This document shows positions 9,012 to 18,186 of a stretch of DNA of 60,229 nt, in pieces. The notes under the pieces are model-generated. The model made no database searches and was not told where the DNA came from. It worked only from the letters and a program-made list of their open reading frames with translations. The translations under genes were made by a program, and so were the position numbers. Each line of letters begins with the position of its first letter. Position 1 is the first letter of the stretch. The DNA comes from Acidobacteriota bacterium (GTDB lineage: Bacteria > Acidobacteriota > Terriglobia > Terriglobales > Acidobacteriaceae), in contig JAFDVV010000002.1 of NCBI GenBank assembly GCA_018268775.1, positions 1-60,229 of the forward strand, read 5' to 3'.

Positions 9012-9153
9012 TGTCATTCCGGCCGGAGCGCGAAGCGCGGAGTGGAGGAACCTGCTGTTCGCCTTCGGTGCCGCTGAAGAGCGCGGGTAAAAAGCGGGTT
9101 TCTCCACTCCGCATCTCACGATGAAGCTGTGAGACGCTGCGGTCGAAATGACA
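9012..9153. repeat. ~141-bp inverted-repeat (MITE-like) element, copy 2
   Basis: Ends TGTCATT and AATGACA frame an element whose reverse complement aligns along its whole length with 1051-1191. It lies between the pseudopilin gene and the convergent VOC gene and fills most of that 247-base gap. Confidence 0.8.
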
Positions 9154-9199
9154 CTTCTATTCAGTTGGCAAGTGAGGCGGCACCCCAGACCGAACTGTC

Positions 9200-9559
9200 C
9201 TACTTCGGTTGCCACAACGCGATGTGCGCACCGGTGGGATCGACCAGCATCGAGAACCATCCATGTCCCGGGACCTCCTGCTCGCGCATCATCACCGTTG
9301 CGCCGAGGGAGATTGCCTTGTCCGTCGCCGTCTTCAGGTTCTCGACGCCGATATAAGGCAGCCACGCCTTCTGCGTAGGAGCGCCAGGCATCACGAAGAT
9401 GCCGCCACCGGGGCCGCTTGATGGCTTGAAGGTGGAGTAGGTGCCTGACGGCCCCATGTCCACATCGTCGAACTTCCACCCGCAAAGTTCGCCATAAAAG
9501 CTCTTGGCCCTGGCGAGGTCCGTTGTGTTGAGTTCCAGATGTACGAAGGGTTGTGACAT
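9200..9559 (-). CDS. VOC family protein (glyoxalase/bleomycin-resistance fold)
   Basis: A 119-residue single VOC module pair. MSQPFVHLELNTTDLARAKSFY is the usual first beta-alpha unit with a metal-ligand His, and the end VDPTGAHIALWQPK supplies the closing strand. The middle GGGIFVMPGAP and VENLKTATDKAISLGA match the PhnB/CFP30-like group. Members are metal-dependent lyases, dioxygenases or resistance proteins, and the substrate cannot be read from sequence. AAGGAG lies 6 bases before the ATG at 9559. Confidence 0.85.
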   Translation of the reverse strand: MSQPFVHLELNTTDLARAKSFYGELCGWKFDDVDMGPSGTYSTFKPSSGPGGGIFVMPGAPTQKAWLPYIGVENLKTATDKAISLGATVMMREQEVPGHGWFSMLVDPTGAHIALWQPK

Positions 9560-9791
9560 TTCGATTCTCCTTGGAGGTGTATTTCTGGCCGGGAGTCGAT
9601 GCTACGCGCCGCGCGTGCTCGTTGTGGCAATGGAGCACGCCTTGTGCGACAGATTGTGACGAGCTGTAAGGGCGTCGCGCCGGCATCCTTCTCCACAGAT
9701 GGGAGAGTAACGGACCGCTGCTGTCAGCCTTATGTCAGCAGTCTCAGCGCCTCCCTTGCGATGGGGCTGCTGAACGGCTAACTCAACGGCC

Positions 9792-9800
9792 TGCTATACT
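9792..9800 (+). promoter_or_regulatory. Extended -10 promoter candidate for the methyltransferase gene
   Basis: TGCTATACT matches an extended -10 box (TGn followed by TATAAT with one mismatch) 17 bases before the ATG at 9818. No good -35 box is present at 16-18 bases upstream. The implied 5' leader is about ten bases and has no clear ribosome binding site. Confidence 0.4.
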
Positions 9801-9817
9801 TCACAGTTGAAATCATT

Positions 9818-10480
9818 ATGAGTGGCTCAAAGATATCCAAGGCATTGTCTGTCTTTTCTCTGTATACGCAACTGCAGAACCATCAGCCTAAGTCGCCTGA
9901 ACAATTGGTGGATTTTGTGTTGGGACAGGAGTTGATTGCCCCCAACCAAATCAGGTCTGAGTTGTTGGAGTTCGCCAAACTGGTTGCGAAGAACCCACCG
10001 CGAACGATTGTTGAGGTCGGAAGCCTGTTTGGCGGAACACTGTGCATGTTCGCCCGGCTTGCCGCTCCAGATGCAATCATTATCAGTGTTGACTGGCACG
10101 ATGTTCCTGGCAGCGATCGATACTACGTTTTGCGTAAACAGCTTTTCCGGCTGTTCCCCGTGAATAACCAGAAGCTCCACATTCTCAATGCCAATTCGCA
10201 GGTGCCCGAGACTCGTAAACGTGTAGAAGAAATTTTGGCGGGCCGCCCGGTCGACATACTTTTCATTGACGCAGATCATAGCTACGCGGGCGTTCGGGCC
10301 GACTATGAGAACTTCGCCTCATTTGTTCGTCCGGGGGGGATGATCGGCTTTCACGATATCGTGCCTCATCCCGAGTTTGGTGTGGCGCAGTTCTGGAATG
10401 AGGTCAAAGGGGAAAACTCGCGAGAGTTTATCGCCGATCCGACTTCCAATGGCTACGGAATTGGCGTTTTGACGGTCTGA
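9818..10480 (+). CDS. CmcI-like class I SAM methyltransferase
   Basis: A 220-residue protein with the SAM-binding motif VEVGSLFGGTLCMFARL (motif I), the acidic VDWHD after strand 2, and DILFIDADHSYAGVRADYE followed by VRPGGMIGFHDIV. This combination is that of the methyltransferase-24/CmcI group, which often acts on sugars or small molecules in surface-polysaccharide and antibiotic pathways. It stands alone between an MFS pump (convergent) and a VOC gene. Its base composition is clearly more AT-rich than the neighbours, with AAT, ATT and TTG codons common, suggesting recent transfer. The substrate is unknown. Confidence 0.8.
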   Translation: MSGSKISKALSVFSLYTQLQNHQPKSPEQLVDFVLGQELIAPNQIRSELLEFAKLVAKNPPRTIVEVGSLFGGTLCMFARLAAPDAIIISVDWHDVPGSDRYYVLRKQLFRLFPVNNQKLHILNANSQVPETRKRVEEILAGRPVDILFIDADHSYAGVRADYENFASFVRPGGMIGFHDIVPHPEFGVAQFWNEVKGENSREFIADPTSNGYGIGVLTV

Positions 10481-10511
10481 CTTTCTCCTGAAGCAGTCTG
10501 CTTCCGTAGGC

Positions 10512-12098
10512 TCAATGGGCGCCGACCGGGCCTTTGCCCGGCTTCACCTTCTTCAGCATCCAGACGGCAAAGACGCAGAAGAAGCTGAGCAGAGAAAGCC
10601 AGCGGAAGATGTCGACGAACGCCCAGCTTGAGGCCTGGCGCAAGAGCTCCCGATAAAGCGTGGCGGCGGCGGGAGCGGCGGCGTTGGCGTGGCCGTAGGC
10701 GTCTGTCAGGTATCCGGTGGTGTTTTTGAGCGAGTCCTGAAACTGCTGCCCTGTGAGCGGAACGGAGTTGACGATCAGGTTCTGATGGACGGCGGCGCGC
10801 CGGATCAGCAAGGTTGAGGCGACCGAGATTCCGATAGATCCCCCCACGTTGCGCATCAGGTTGAACAGGCCGCTGGCGTTGCCGATCTGTTCGTTGGGAA
10901 GCGTGCCGTAGGCGGCGGTGGTGATCGGGACAAAGACAAAGCTGAGTCCAAACCCGGTGATGAGGATGGGAACCAGCAGGGTGTCGGGGGAGATGTAGAG
11001 GGTGATCTCGCCGAAGTAAAAGGTCATCAGGCCGAACAGGACGAAACCGAAGGTCAGCAGATAGCGCGGGTCGACCTTATTGGAGAGGTAGCCGATGATC
11101 GGCATGCCGCAGATGGCGCCGATCCCGCGCGGCGCAACGACAAGGCCTGCGGTGAAGGCGGTGTAGCCCAGCAGCTCCTGGTAGTAGAGGGGCAGCACCG
11201 TGACCGTCGAGTAGATGGCCACGCCGAAGAGGAAGATCAGCAGGCAGCCGATGGCGAAGTTGCGGTTCTTCAGCACCTTGAGATCGACGAGCGGATGCTT
11301 GTAGGTCCACGATCCCCAGCACCACCACAGGAAGGCGGCGATCATGACGGGGAAGGCGACGCATATCCAGGTCGCTCCAAACCAGTCGTCTTCCTGACCC
11401 TTGTCGAGGATGATCTGTAGAAGTCCGGTCCAGACAACGAGTGTGGCAAAACCAAGGTTGTGGAACGGGGGAACCTTCGCGTTCTTGATGTACGGCGGGT
11501 CGTGGACGAACCGGGAGATCATGATGACCGCCAGGATGCCCACCGGGATATTGATGTAGAAGGCGTAGCGCCAGGAGTAGGTGTCGGTGAGCCAGCCGCC
11601 GAACGTCGGTCCAAGGACGGGAGCGACGACCACGCCGAAGGCGAAGACCGCGGCGGCGGCCCCGCGCCTGGCCGGAGGAAAGGACTCGAAGAGAATGGCC
11701 TGCGAGAGCGGCTGGAGCGCGCCACCTCCCGCTCCCTGAACGATGCGAGCCAGCAGCATGAATGGGAGGGTGGGGGCAGCACCGCAGGCGAAGCTGGCGA
11801 AGGTAAACACAATGACGCAGCCGACGAGGAAGTTCTTTCGCCCGAAGCGGAGCGAGCACCAGTTGCTGGCCGGAAGGACGATGGCGTTGGCGACCAGATA
11901 GCTGGTAAGCACCCATGTGGCTTCGTCGTTCGAGGCCGAGAGCGAGCCCGCTATGTATGGAAGCGCGACGGAGGCGATCGCGGTGTCGAGCACCTCCATA
12001 AAGGTGGCCAGCATGACCGACGCGGCGATCAGCCAGGGGTTTACCCCCTGGGTGACTTCGGCAGAGTGGTCTTCGGGTATGGTTGCAGCGCTGGACAT
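10512..12098 (-). CDS. DHA2 family (EmrB/QacA) multidrug efflux MFS transporter
   Basis: A 528-residue polytopic protein with 14 predicted membrane segments. The N-terminal VMLATFMEVLDTAIASVALPYIAGSL is the DHA2 signature (LDxTIVNVALP), and motif A/C elements such as GxRFGRKN (SLRFGRKNFLVG) and VLGPTFGGWLTD are present. These proton-coupled antiporters expel drugs, usually with an EmrA-like adaptor and outer-membrane channel; none is next to it here. AAAGG lies just before the ATG. The DNA strand opposite also has long open frames, but the hydrophobic pattern shows this strand is coding. Confidence 0.92.
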   Translation of the reverse strand: MSSAATIPEDHSAEVTQGVNPWLIAASVMLATFMEVLDTAIASVALPYIAGSLSASNDEATWVLTSYLVANAIVLPASNWCSLRFGRKNFLVGCVIVFTFASFACGAAPTLPFMLLARIVQGAGGGALQPLSQAILFESFPPARRGAAAAVFAFGVVVAPVLGPTFGGWLTDTYSWRYAFYINIPVGILAVIMISRFVHDPPYIKNAKVPPFHNLGFATLVVWTGLLQIILDKGQEDDWFGATWICVAFPVMIAAFLWWCWGSWTYKHPLVDLKVLKNRNFAIGCLLIFLFGVAIYSTVTVLPLYYQELLGYTAFTAGLVVAPRGIGAICGMPIIGYLSNKVDPRYLLTFGFVLFGLMTFYFGEITLYISPDTLLVPILITGFGLSFVFVPITTAAYGTLPNEQIGNASGLFNLMRNVGGSIGISVASTLLIRRAAVHQNLIVNSVPLTGQQFQDSLKNTTGYLTDAYGHANAAAPAAATLYRELLRQASSWAFVDIFRWLSLLSFFCVFAVWMLKKVKPGKGPVGAH

Positions 12099-12211
12099 GG
12101 ACGCCTTTCGGCTTCAGTCGAAATCTGCTTGGGGTTCGATCCTAATGCAGGTAGAAGCAAAATAGGCGCTTCAGGATGCTTGCTCAAGCCCCTCAGCGGG
12201 TCGAGGCGCAC

Positions 12212-12246
12212 AAAAATGCGGCGCGCTCACCCAGGAGTCGCGCCGC
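12212..12246 (-). terminator. Rho-independent terminator of the small lipoprotein gene
   Basis: On the minus strand an 8-bp GC-only stem (GCGGCGCG at 12239-12246 pairing with 12218-12225) is followed directly by ATTTTTG. It lies ~60 bases after the lipoprotein stop and ahead of the MFS gene, so the two are separate transcripts. Confidence 0.8.
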
Positions 12247-12306
12247 GAGTGGAGAAAGTTTGTTGCTGGACGGCAGGCCGGTGCCTGCGGTCATCTAGAA
12301 GGTCTA

Positions 12307-12639
12307 TTGACCGCCGTAGTGCGGTGCGTCGTAGTGGTGACCGATGGCGTCGAACTCACCGACAAGAGCATAGGAGGCGCTGCTGGAGCTCTGGGGCATC
12401 GTGGGCTGGTTCCGATGGGGAGTAGGTGCCCGGCGAATCTCCGGCGTGCGGCGGTAGTCCAGGTTCTCCAACCGGCGCGAGGCGGTAAGGGTATTGCCGT
12501 CGTCGGCGCTCCAGGCGGAGAAACGGGCCACGGAGTTGGAGGAGCAGCCGGCCAGCAGGCCGAAGAGGAGACCGGTAAAACCGAGTGTCGCTACTTTGAG
12601 GAGACGGCGGGCAGTGCGGGCAGGCTTTCTGGAGGACAT
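12307..12639 (-). CDS. Small predicted lipoprotein
   Basis: A protein of about 110 residues with a Lys/Arg-rich head, a hydrophobic stretch and lipobox LLAGC at ~28-32, so the mature protein would start at Cys and be membrane-anchored. The remainder is polar, Ser/Arg/Pro-rich and ends in a His/Tyr-rich tail (GHHYDAPHYGG). No family is recognised. GGGAG lies 8 bases before the ATG at 12639, and a terminator follows, which supports a real gene. Function unknown. Confidence 0.65.
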
Positions 12640-12835
12640 GGTTGAATCTCCCGAGGCAAAATGTCATTCAAAATGCAGGACTTCAAGGTCGTTCAATGGA
12701 GGAAGGTTAACTTCGGTGGTTCTGGAAAGCAATGACCAGTTGGTGGCAGAACGTTACCGAAGGTTTGGCTAAGGAATTGAGTTGGAGTAGTTTGCATGTT
12801 GCCGAATCATTAGTGAATCCATTTGCATCAGATAG

Positions 12836-12866
12836 GTTGACAGTAAGTGACTCAAGGTGTGATGAT
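12836..12866 (+). promoter_or_regulatory. dnaK promoter with HAIR-like HspR operator
   Basis: TTGACA at 12837-12842 is a perfect -35 box; GATGAT at 12861-12866 (4/6) is a possible -10 with an 18-base spacer. GTTGACA-N7-ACTCAAG at 12836-12856 has the spacing of the HspR operator HAIR (CTTGAGT-N7-ACTCAAG): the right half is 7/7, the left 4/7. An operator in this position would block RNA polymerase. A HspR-like repressor is encoded downstream at 18187. The remainder of the 12640-12931 gap shows no gene. Confidence 0.5.
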
Positions 12867-12931
12867 GGTTAGGTGAGTCGTAACGATTCAGCCCGGGAGT
12901 TGCCCGTGGCTCTGGAAGAGGGAGATAAGTG

Positions 12932-14842
12932 ATGGGAAAGATTATTGGAATTGACCTGGGAACCACCAATTCGTGCGTCGCCGTAATGGAAGGCGGCGAG
13001 CCGAAGGTGATTCCAAATGAAGAGGGCGGACGCACTACCCCCTCTATCGTCGCGTTTACGAAGAATGGTGAGCGGTTGGTTGGCCAGGTTGCGAAGCGCC
13101 AGGCGATTACGAACCCTGAGAATACGGTCTATTCGATCAAGCGTTTCATGGGCCGCCGCTTCGATGAAGTGAACGACGAGATGAAGATGGTGCCCTACAA
13201 GGTCGTCAAGCAGGGCGACCACGTTGCGGTCCTTGCCCAGGGCAAGGAGTACACGGCGCCCGAGGTCTCGGCGATGATCCTTCAGAAGCTGAAGAAGGCC
13301 GCGGAAGATTACCTTGGCACGAGCGTGACCGAGGCCGTCATCACGGTTCCGGCGTACTTCAACGATGCGCAGCGTCAGGCGACGAAGGATGCGGGCAAGA
13401 TTGCCGGTCTCGACGTCAAGCGCATCGTCAACGAGCCGACTGCGGCTGCGTTGGCCTATGGCCTCGACAAGAAGAAGGACGAGACGATCGCCGTGTACGA
13501 CTTCGGCGGCGGCACGTTCGATATTTCGATCCTCGAGGTCGGCGAAGGCGTGATCGAGGTGAAGTCGACCAACGGTGACACGCACCTGGGCGGCGATAAT
13601 CTCGACCAGCGCATCGTCGACTGGCTAATCAAGGAGTTCAAGGACGAGGCAGGCCTCGACCTGACGGCCAAGGGCAACGAGATGGCGTTGCAGCGTCTGA
13701 AGGACGCTGCTGAGCGCGCCAAGATCGAGCTTTCGACCGCGCAGGAGACGGAGATCAACCTCCCCTTCATTACCGCCGATGCGAGTGGACCGAAGCACCT
13801 TGTCCGCAAGCTGACCCGCGCCAAGCTGGAGAGCCTGGTCGACGATCTGTTGCAGAAGTCGGTCGGTCCCTGCAAGCAGGCGTTGAAGGACGCAGGCGTG
13901 GACGCAAGCAAGATCGACGAGGTGGTGCTGGTCGGCGGACAGACCCGCATGCCTGCGATCCAGGAACTGGTGAAGAAGCTCTTCGGCAAGGAGCCGCATA
14001 AGGGCGTCAACCCGGATGAGGTCGTCGCGATCGGTGCGGCGGTCCAGGCGGGCGTACTGGCCGGCGACGTAAAGGACCTATTGCTGCTGGACGTAACACC
14101 GCTGACGCTCTCGATTGAGACGATGGGCGGGGTTGCTACCTCGATGATCGCCCGCAACACGACGATCCCGACGAAGAAGACGGAGACGTTCTCGACGGCG
14201 GCGGACTCGCAGACCGAGGTTGAGGTCCATGTGCTTCAGGGCGAGCGCCCGATGGCGGCGCAGAACCGCACGCTGGGCAAGTTCAAGCTGAGCGGCATTC
14301 CGCCTGCTCCGCGTGGCATACCCCAGATCGAGGTGACGTTCGACATCGACGCCAACGGCATCCTGAACGTTACGGCGAAGGACAACGCTACGGGCAAGGA
14401 CCAGAAGATCACGATCACGAGTTCTTCGGGGCTGAGCAAGGACGAGGTCGAGCGCATGGCAAAGGAGGCCGAGTCGCACGCAGCCGAGGACAAGGAGGCC
14501 CGCGAGACGATCGAGGCCCGCAACGGTCTTGATTCGCTGGTCTACAACGTGGAGAAGATGCTCAAGGACGCCGGGGACAAGGTTGCCGGATCGGACAAGA
14601 GCGAGGTCGAATCCGCCCTGGAAGACGCGAAGAAGACGCTTGGCGGAACTCCTGGAGCAAGTGAACTGAATTCGGCCAAGGAGCGTCTAACCTCAGTGAG
14701 CCACAAGCTGGCCGAGGCGATGTACAAGGCCAACGCTGCTGCCCCAAATGAGGCCACTGCGCAGGCAGGGGCCACAGAGGAACCGAAGAAGGACGAAGGC
14801 GTTATCGATGCGGAGTATGTGGACGTAGACGACAAGAAGTAA
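12932..14842 (+). CDS. dnaK: Molecular chaperone DnaK (Hsp70)
   Basis: A 636-residue Hsp70 of normal length. The N-terminus [20 protein letters not shown] is the first Hsp70 signature, [14 protein letters not shown] the second and [17 protein letters not shown] the third. The substrate-binding domain starts after the linker [19 protein letters not shown], and the C-terminus ends in the [13 protein letters not shown] motif that meets co-chaperones. AGGGAG lies 7 bases before the ATG at 12932, better placed than for the GTG at 12929. No grpE or hrcA is adjacent; dnaJ and hspR follow 2 kb downstream. Regulation by HspR is inferred from the upstream operator-like site. Confidence 0.98.
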   Translation: MGKIIGIDLGTTNSCVAVMEGGEPKVIPNEEGGRTTPSIVAFTKNGERLVGQVAKRQAITNPENTVYSIKRFMGRRFDEVNDEMKMVPYKVVKQGDHVAVLAQGKEYTAPEVSAMILQKLKKAAEDYLGTSVTEAVITVPAYFNDAQRQATKDAGKIAGLDVKRIVNEPTAAALAYGLDKKKDETIAVYDFGGGTFDISILEVGEGVIEVKSTNGDTHLGGDNLDQRIVDWLIKEFKDEAGLDLTAKGNEMALQRLKDAAERAKIELSTAQETEINLPFITADASGPKHLVRKLTRAKLESLVDDLLQKSVGPCKQALKDAGVDASKIDEVVLVGGQTRMPAIQELVKKLFGKEPHKGVNPDEVVAIGAAVQAGVLAGDVKDLLLLDVTPLTLSIETMGGVATSMIARNTTIPTKKTETFSTAADSQTEVEVHVLQGERPMAAQNRTLGKFKLSGIPPAPRGIPQIEVTFDIDANGILNVTAKDNATGKDQKITITSSSGLSKDEVERMAKEAESHAAEDKEARETIEARNGLDSLVYNVEKMLKDAGDKVAGSDKSEVESALEDAKKTLGGTPGASELNSAKERLTSVSHKLAEAMYKANAAAPNEATAQAGATEEPKKDEGVIDAEYVDVDDKK

Positions 14843-14903
14843 GTCGATGTTCACAGAGCACAAGCGGAATCCACTGTAGTGGGTGCTGCGTAGTTGTAGT
14901 GAG

Positions 14904-14940
14904 AGAGGGGCGTTCCTCAGCGGGTGCCCCTCTTGCTTTA
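14904..14940 (+). terminator. Probable terminator after dnaK
   Basis: AGAGGGGC (14904-14911) pairs with GCCCCTCT (14926-14933) across a 14-base loop, followed by a modest T-rich tail (TGCTTTA). It lies 62 bases after the dnaK stop. Confidence 0.6.
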
Positions 14941-15093
14941 CAGGGCCCCGATGGATTGTATGACGTGTAGCGCTGCGACTTACTCCCAGGAAAGGTGTTG
15001 AACGTGAATAGCAGTAACCGAAGTGAGGAAGAAGTCTCCGATCTGTTGTGGTTAGAGAACCTGGAACTCAATCGATATACAGGAGGCAAGGCG

Positions 15094-15264
15094 ATGACCG
15101 AGACGATGTGGAGATGCGATCAGGTTCGTGCAGGCCAGCTCTATAACCGAATGATGTTCGATACGAGGGAAGAGGCGGAGCGGTTTGCGCGCAAGATGCA
15201 GCAGATGGAACCGGACCAGATGTTTTCGATCGAAGCGATCGAGGCCAAGCAGGTGTGGAACTGA
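15094..15264 (+). CDS. 56-residue conserved-looking hypothetical protein
   Basis: A short protein starting MTETMWRCDQVRAG and ending EAIEAKQVWN, mostly one or two polar helices with Arg/Glu/Met-rich sequence (TREEAERFARKMQQME). AGGAGG stands 7 bases before the ATG at 15094, an excellent ribosome binding site; the upstream in-frame ATG-like starts lack one. No family is recognised and no membrane or secretion signal is seen. It sits alone between the dnaK terminator and a strong hairpin. Confidence 0.7.
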   Translation: MTETMWRCDQVRAGQLYNRMMFDTREEAERFARKMQQMEPDQMFSIEAIEAKQVWN

Positions 15265-15317
15265 AGCGGAGTCCTTGGCAGAGTAGAGGTGGATGGTTTT
15301 TCGGGCAGTGAACTTCA

Positions 15318-15344
15318 GGCGACGGTATCGAGAATACCGTCGCC
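15318..15344. terminator. Perfect 11-bp hairpin between the 56-aa gene and the glycosylase
   Basis: GGCGACGGTAT (15318-15328) pairs perfectly with ATACCGTCGCC (15334-15344) around a CGAGA loop. The sequence after it, CGTCGTTTGTCT, has few T residues. It could end the 56-residue gene's transcript or act as an mRNA hairpin in the glycosylase leader. Confidence 0.5.
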
Positions 15345-15371
15345 CGTCGTTTGTCTGGAGCGGGGAGAGAG

Positions 15372-16262
15372 ATGCCAGAGGGAAATGAGATTCATCGCTG
15401 GGCCGCGCGGCATGCTGCGGCGTTTGCGGGTAAGCCGGTGCGCGTAGATGGCCCACAGGGTCGCTTTACCGATTCAGACGTAATCGATGGCCGCAAGCTG
15501 GAGCGTGTACGTGCTGTGGGAAAGCACCTCGGCTATGACTTTGGCAAAGACAGAATTCTGCATATACACCTGGGTCTTCAGGGTGACTTCACGGAAGGCT
15601 CGGGGCCGCTGCCTGAGGTGAAGGGCGCGTTGCGGCTGCGGATGTGGAATGCGCAGAAGGTGAAGCAGCCGGCGGGAGAGAGTGGGAGCAGACCGCACCG
15701 ATGGTACTCGGAGGATGATGGCACGGACAACCTGCCCCCGGAGCAGATTGCCTGGGTGGAGTTGCGTGGGCCGATGGACTGTTCGCTGTATACGCAGTCG
15801 AAGTGGGATGCACTGGTAAAGAAGCTGGGGCCGGACCCCTTGAACGGCGATGGGCCTGAGAGGATGCTGGCTAAAGTGGCGAAGAGCCGCAAGCCGATCG
15901 CGGAGCTGCTGATGGACCAGGCGATGTTTGCCGGTATTGGCAATATCTTTCGTGCGGAGTTGCTCTATCGCGCGCGGCTGAGTCCGTTTCGTATGGGCAG
16001 GGATGTAGACGAAAAGATTCTTCGGTCGATATGGGAGGATGCAGGTGTGTTGATGCCCGCGGCGATGGTCGATCGGCGGATCGTGACGACGAAGCCGAAG
16101 GACCGCCCGCACAAACGCGGCCAGGCTTTGAAGGAAGAGGCGCACTATGTCTACCGGCGGAATGGCCTGCCGTGCTTTGTCTGCGGCACCGTTGTCAAGA
16201 AGCAGGAGATGGCGGGAAGGAACCTTTTCTGGTGTCCCACCTGCCAGGCAGAGTCGCTCTAA
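15372..16262 (+). CDS. Fpg/Nei family DNA glycosylase
   Basis: A 296-residue base-excision repair enzyme. After Met removal the catalytic Pro1-Glu2 (MPEGNEIHR) would be N-terminal; this start is favoured for that reason and for the GGGGAGAGAG just before it. The helix-two-turn-helix is visible in LLMDQAMFAGIGNIFRAELL, and the C-terminal zinc finger is CFVC...CPTC. The MPEGxxIHR opening is closer to endonuclease VIII (Nei) than to MutM, which starts MPELPE. Expected activity is removal of oxidised bases with AP-lyase cleavage. It lies in the chaperone region without an obvious link to it. Confidence 0.9.
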   Translation: MPEGNEIHRWAARHAAAFAGKPVRVDGPQGRFTDSDVIDGRKLERVRAVGKHLGYDFGKDRILHIHLGLQGDFTEGSGPLPEVKGALRLRMWNAQKVKQPAGESGSRPHRWYSEDDGTDNLPPEQIAWVELRGPMDCSLYTQSKWDALVKKLGPDPLNGDGPERMLAKVAKSRKPIAELLMDQAMFAGIGNIFRAELLYRARLSPFRMGRDVDEKILRSIWEDAGVLMPAAMVDRRIVTTKPKDRPHKRGQALKEEAHYVYRRNGLPCFVCGTVVKKQEMAGRNLFWCPTCQAESL

Positions 16263-16300
16263 CGGGTGGCGTATAACGCTTGGCGTGATAGTTTAAAATC

Positions 16301-16579
16301 ATGATCCTGAGTTTCAAGGACGCGGAGACGGAGAGGGTCTTTACAACAGGCAAGAGCAAGCGATTTGGCCCGGTTGCGCGTACTGCGGCGCGGCGTCTGG
16401 GCGTGATCAGTTTTGCCAAGACGCTTGAAGATCTGCGAAATCCGCCCGGCAACCGGTTGGAAGCCTTGAAAGGCGATCGCAAGGGTCAGTACAGTATTCG
16501 GATCAATGACCAGTACCGCGTCTGCTTTCGATGGGATGGTCAGGATGCAAGCGATGTCGAAATCGTCGACTATCACTAG
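16301..16579 (+). CDS. higB: HigB-like type II toxin (RelE superfamily)
   Basis: A 92-residue protein of the plasmid-maintenance killer (HigB) family: FKDAETERVFTTGKSK at the N-terminus, the central RNPPGNRLEALKGDRKGQYSI, and the end YRVCFRWDG...VEIVDYH with the usual C-terminal Tyr-His. HigB toxins are ribosome-dependent mRNA interferases. The toxin gene comes first, as in most higBA loci, with the antitoxin 9 bases downstream. The pair sits 39 bases after the glycosylase and just before dnaJ. Confidence 0.9.
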   Translation: MILSFKDAETERVFTTGKSKRFGPVARTAARRLGVISFAKTLEDLRNPPGNRLEALKGDRKGQYSIRINDQYRVCFRWDGQDASDVEIVDYH

Positions 16580-16588
16580 GAGGAGAGG

Positions 16589-16900
16589 ATGCCGCGTAGG
16601 AAAAAGACCGTGCGACTTACACCCATTCATCCGGGTGAGTTTCTGCGGGAGGACTTTTTGATTCCACTATCGCTCTCGGTCAATGCGTTGGCCCTCGCGC
16701 TGCGGGTACCGGCTACGCGAATATCTGAGATTGTGAATGAGCGGCGTGGAATCACAACGGATACTGCCCTGCGATTGGGCCGGTACTTCGGGACGACGCC
16801 GGATTTCTGGATGAATATGCAGGCCGCCTACGAATTGTCGGTGGCGGAGAACAAGCTATTGCCGAAGATAGAAAAGGAAGTGCAACGCAGAGTTGCGTAG
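16589..16900 (+). CDS. higA: HigA family antitoxin (XRE-type HTH)
   Basis: A 103-residue DNA-binding antitoxin. The opening HPGEFLREDFLIPLSLS is the HigA (VapI) signature, the HTH follows as ALALALRVPATRISEIVNERRGIT, and FGTTPDFWMNMQAAYEL is the typical C-terminal dimer segment. It should bind HigB and repress the promoter ahead of higB. AGGAGGAGAGG precedes the ATG, a very strong ribosome binding site that would give antitoxin excess. dnaJ starts 21 bases downstream, so transcripts may run into dnaJ. Confidence 0.92.
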   Translation: MPRRKKTVRLTPIHPGEFLREDFLIPLSLSVNALALALRVPATRISEIVNERRGITTDTALRLGRYFGTTPDFWMNMQAAYELSVAENKLLPKIEKEVQRRVA

Positions 16901-16921
16901 ACGGGCAGGAAGGCAGAAGTA

Positions 16922-18145
16922 ATGGCGACGACGAAAAACAAGGACTACTACGGCGTACTGGGAGTCAAGAAAACCGCCACCGCGGATGATATCCGCAAGG
17001 CGTTTCGCAAGGCTGCGCGCAAGTATCACCCTGACGTGAACCCTGGCGACAAGAAGGCCGAGGAGAAGTTCAAGGAGATATCGGAGGCGAACGACGTCCT
17101 GAGTGACGAGAAGAAACGGAAGATCTACGACCAACTCGGCTTCTACTCGGACAACATCGACCCTGCTGCTGCCGAAGCCGCGGCCCGCGGAGGCTACGGC
17201 GGCGCAGGCTTTGGAGGCGGTCGCTCCGGCGGCGGGCAGGAGGTGCCGTTCGACTTTGGCGGCTTCGACTTTTCGGACTTTCAAGGCGGCGGACGACGGG
17301 AGCAGGCGAGCGGTGGTGGCGGAGGTTTCCGCGACATCTTCAACCAGATGTTTTCGGGCGGGCGCAATGCGGCATCGCGTGGGCCGCAGCCGGGAACGGA
17401 CCTTGAGTATCAGGTCAGCGTGGACTTCTGGACTGCGGTGCGCGGCGGTGTGACGCGGCTGGAGATTCAGCGCCAGGAAGTGTGCCCGACCTGTAAGGGT
17501 AAATCGACGACCGGCGGCAATATGGAATGCCCGGAGTGCCACGGTTCGGGCCAGGTGACGCAGATGGGTGGCAGGATGAAGTTCAACATCCAGTGCCCGC
17601 GCTGCGGAGGCTCGGGCAAGGTGCAGAACACTTGCCCTACATGCGGCGGCGATGGCGTGACGACGAAGACGGAGCAACTGGAGTTCCGCATCAAGCCCGG
17701 TACGCGAGACGGCCAGAGGATACGCCTTGCAGGGAAGGGGAACGCCGGTACGAATGGCGGTGCCGCCGGCGACCTCTACCTGATCATCAAGGCGGGGACG
17801 AACCCGGTCTTCGCACGAATGGGCGACGACATCTATGTGACGGTGCCGGTGACGGTGGCTGAAGCTGCGCTCGGCGCGAAGATCGACGTTCCCACGATCG
17901 ATACGCATGAAGGCGGCGGCCGGACACAGTTGAAGATTCCGCCGGGAACGCAGACCGGGCAGAAGCTGCGGCTACGCGAGAAGGGGGTTCCTTCGGCGGC
18001 GCAGGAGGGCAAGCGTGGCGACCAGATCGTTGAGGTGAAGATCGTTGTGCCGAAGGTGCAGGACGAGCGGTCAAAGGAGATACTGCGCGAGTTGGCCAAG
18101 CTGAATCCCGAAGACCCGCGCGAGGAGATGTTTGCAAAGGCGTAG
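16922..18145 (+). CDS. dnaJ: Chaperone DnaJ (Hsp40), type I
   Basis: A 407-residue co-chaperone that stimulates DnaK ATPase. The J-domain (~8-75) carries the essential HPD in [10 protein letters not shown] long Gly/Phe-rich linker (~85-145) follows, then the zinc region with four CxxCxGxG-like repeats ([32 protein letters not shown]) at ~190-250, then the C-terminal substrate domain. It is somewhat longer than E. coli DnaJ because of the G/F region. It is followed 41 bases later by hspR, and preceded closely by higBA rather than dnaK. Confidence 0.96.
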   Translation: MATTKNKDYYGVLGVKKTATADDIRKAFRKAARKYHPDVNPGDKKAEEKFKEISEANDVLSDEKKRKIYDQLGFYSDNIDPAAAEAAARGGYGGAGFGGGRSGGGQEVPFDFGGFDFSDFQGGGRREQASGGGGGFRDIFNQMFSGGRNAASRGPQPGTDLEYQVSVDFWTAVRGGVTRLEIQRQEVCPTCKGKSTTGGNMECPECHGSGQVTQMGGRMKFNIQCPRCGGSGKVQNTCPTCGGDGVTTKTEQLEFRIKPGTRDGQRIRLAGKGNAGTNGGAAGDLYLIIKAGTNPVFARMGDDIYVTVPVTVAEAALGAKIDVPTIDTHEGGGRTQLKIPPGTQTGQKLRLREKGVPSAAQEGKRGDQIVEVKIVVPKVQDERSKEILRELAKLNPEDPREEMFAKA

Positions 18146-18186
18146 GCTTCAGCATAGAAAAAGGATCGAAAGAAGGGTTCTCGACG

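Noticed and set aside
10490..10504. GAAGCA/TGCTTC hairpin between the methyltransferase and MFS genes
   Set aside because: The stem is only six base pairs with no T tract, too weak to call a terminator.
12777..12785. TTGAGTTGG upstream of dnaK as a second HAIR half-site
   Set aside because: No matching ACTCAAG at the required 7-base spacing; only a chance half-site.
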